DNA of 5,168 nucleotides from assembly GCA_023231265.1 (NCBI GenBank), contig JALNVT010000181.1, forward strand, positions 1-5,168, given 5' to 3'. The notes under the pieces are model-generated. The model was not told where the DNA came from, did not search any database, and saw only the letters and a program-made list of their open reading frames with translations. Shown here piece after piece: positions 4,549 through 5,168 of the stretch (the first letter of the stretch is position 1; each line of letters opens with the position of its first letter). The translations under genes and the position numbers were made by a program. Origin of the DNA: Sphaerochaetaceae bacterium (GTDB lineage: Bacteria > Spirochaetota > Spirochaetia > Sphaerochaetales > Sphaerochaetaceae).

Positions 4549-5168
4549 TTAATCTTCTGCTAGCTTTCCTCTAAACATTTTAACAGCTTCATCTAGAAAC
4601 TCGTCTCTTTCTCTAGGTGCTTTGACTTTCTCTTCTACTTTTTTTTCTAATTCATAACGAAGTGGTCCTCTGTATCCACTTATCTTAGCAATTGCTGCTC
4701 TTACAATCTTTTCCTGTGCTCTCATTTTTTGAATATAGAAATTTTTAGGTGCGGTAATTACCAGCACGCCATCTATATTTTCTACTTTTGAAATGTTCTC
4801 ACATATATTGGCTAAAGCACCATATCTATTGGTCATAAGTTCTACAATTGCAGGAACCATCTGAATTGTGAAGATACCAGGAAGTTGGACATTTGGAGCT
4901 TGTTGAGGTGCATTGTTATGTACTTGAACAGTTTCCTGCTGTACAGGATTATGATATTCCTCTTCTTCGTTTTCTGCAGCTTGAGCTTGCATTGCCAGTT
5001 GCTCAATTCTAGCTTGGTGATCATCAACAGTATTAACTTTTTGCTTCTCAAGTTCCGCCTGCTTTTCAAGTTCAGCTTGCTTCTCAAGTTCAGCTTGCTT
5101 CTCAAGTTCAGCTTGCTTCTCAAGTTCAGCTTGCTTCTCAAGTTCAGCTTGCTTCTCAAGTTCAGCTT
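4549..5168 (-). CDS. dnaX: DNA polymerase III subunit tau/gamma (DnaX), C-terminal part
   Basis: DnaX is the ATPase of the clamp loader, and its tau form also bridges the polymerase and the helicase. Only about the last 206 codons are visible. The frame is open to the right edge, so the apparent ATG at 4992 is internal. From the edge inward come at least seven tandem AELEKQ hexapeptides (5166-5041), a KVNTVDDHQARIEQLA stretch, an acidic ENEEEE patch, a Gln/Asn/Pro-rich linker, then a folded C-terminal domain (FTIQMVPAIVELM to the end). That domain ends RDEFLDEAVKMFRGKLAED, like the 'lV..al.lFgg' ending of many DnaX proteins. The ATPase and zinc-binding domains are outside the window. The call rests on this C-terminus plus the ybaB-recR neighbours. 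An A8 run (4646-4639) lies 29 codons from the stop. Expression is probably from an upstream promoter. Confidence 0.82.
   Translation of the reverse strand, partial: AELEKQAELEKQAELEKQAELEKQAELEKQAELEKQAELEKQKVNTVDDHQARIEQLAMQAQAAENEEEEYHNPVQQETVQVHNNAPQQAPNVQLPGIFTIQMVPAIVELMTNRYGALANICENISKVENIDGVLVITAPKNFYIQKMRAQEKIVRAAIAKISGYRGPLRYELEKKVEEKVKAPRERDEFLDEAVKMFRGKLAED
5041..5168 (-). repeat. 18-bp in-frame tandem repeat in dnaX encoding AELEKQ
   Basis: Seven complete 18-bp units (5041-5166) plus two bases of an eighth run off the edge. The five outer units (5077-5166) are identical: GCTGAACTTGAGAAGCAA read leftward. The two inner units differ by one base (5041-5058) and two bases (5059-5076), all synonymous, so every unit still reads AELEKQ. 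The period is a multiple of three, so gain or loss of units keeps the frame. The peptide should be a highly charged alpha-helix. Its hexad spacing does not build a standard heptad coiled coil, which favours a rigid single-helix spacer. Confidence 0.95.

Noticed and set aside
4842..5159. Leftward ORF with RSKLNL repeats
   Set aside because: It is the same 18-bp repeat array read in a different frame from dnaX. The dnaX frame continues into a conserved C-terminal domain, whereas this one does not.
5041..5168. CRISPR array or non-coding satellite explanation for the 18-bp repeats
   Set aside because: The units are directly adjacent with no spacers, are a multiple of three, stay in the dnaX frame, and differ only at synonymous positions.

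Overview
The window is AT-rich DNA that most likely comes from a spirochaete (Spirochaetota). The main clue is the oligopeptide-binding protein at 1807-3453. Its export signal ends VFA|GGSKE with no lipobox cysteine, a leader style I associate with Treponema/Spirochaeta-type binding proteins. The AT-rich codon use and the diderm-type secreted proteins fit, but no rRNA or other strong taxonomic marker is present, so this is an inference.

The left half (1-3453) reads rightward. It opens with the last 37 codons of a gene that resembles the C-terminus of a patatin-like phospholipase (2-115). A 280-bp gap follows, holding a near-perfect dyad (225-249), a good sigma70-type promoter (-35 TTGACA at 287, -10 TATCAT at 311) and a foldable 5' leader (323-376). 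Next are two abutting paralogous genes for small secreted, cysteine-free, probably beta-rich proteins (396-953 and 954-1532). I cannot assign them to a named family. They are closed by two GC-containing hairpins, the second a clear intrinsic terminator (1593-1623). A 183-bp gap with three CCCTATA copies and a 32-codon candidate leader ORF leads into a complete, stand-alone oppA homologue (1807-3453).

The right half (3530-5168) reads leftward and is the conserved dnaX-ybaB-recR replication/repair cluster. It contains the C-terminal part of DNA polymerase III tau/gamma (runs off the right edge), the YbaB/EbfC nucleoid-associated protein, and complete RecR. The two halves converge on a strong bidirectional terminator (3471-3510).

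I see no CRISPR array, tRNA, rRNA, insertion sequence or phage gene. The points that most deserve attention are the tandem secreted paralogues with their structured control region, the in-frame 18-bp (AELEKQ) repeat array in dnaX with an A8 slippage-prone tract further downstream, and the leaders of oppA and ybaB.
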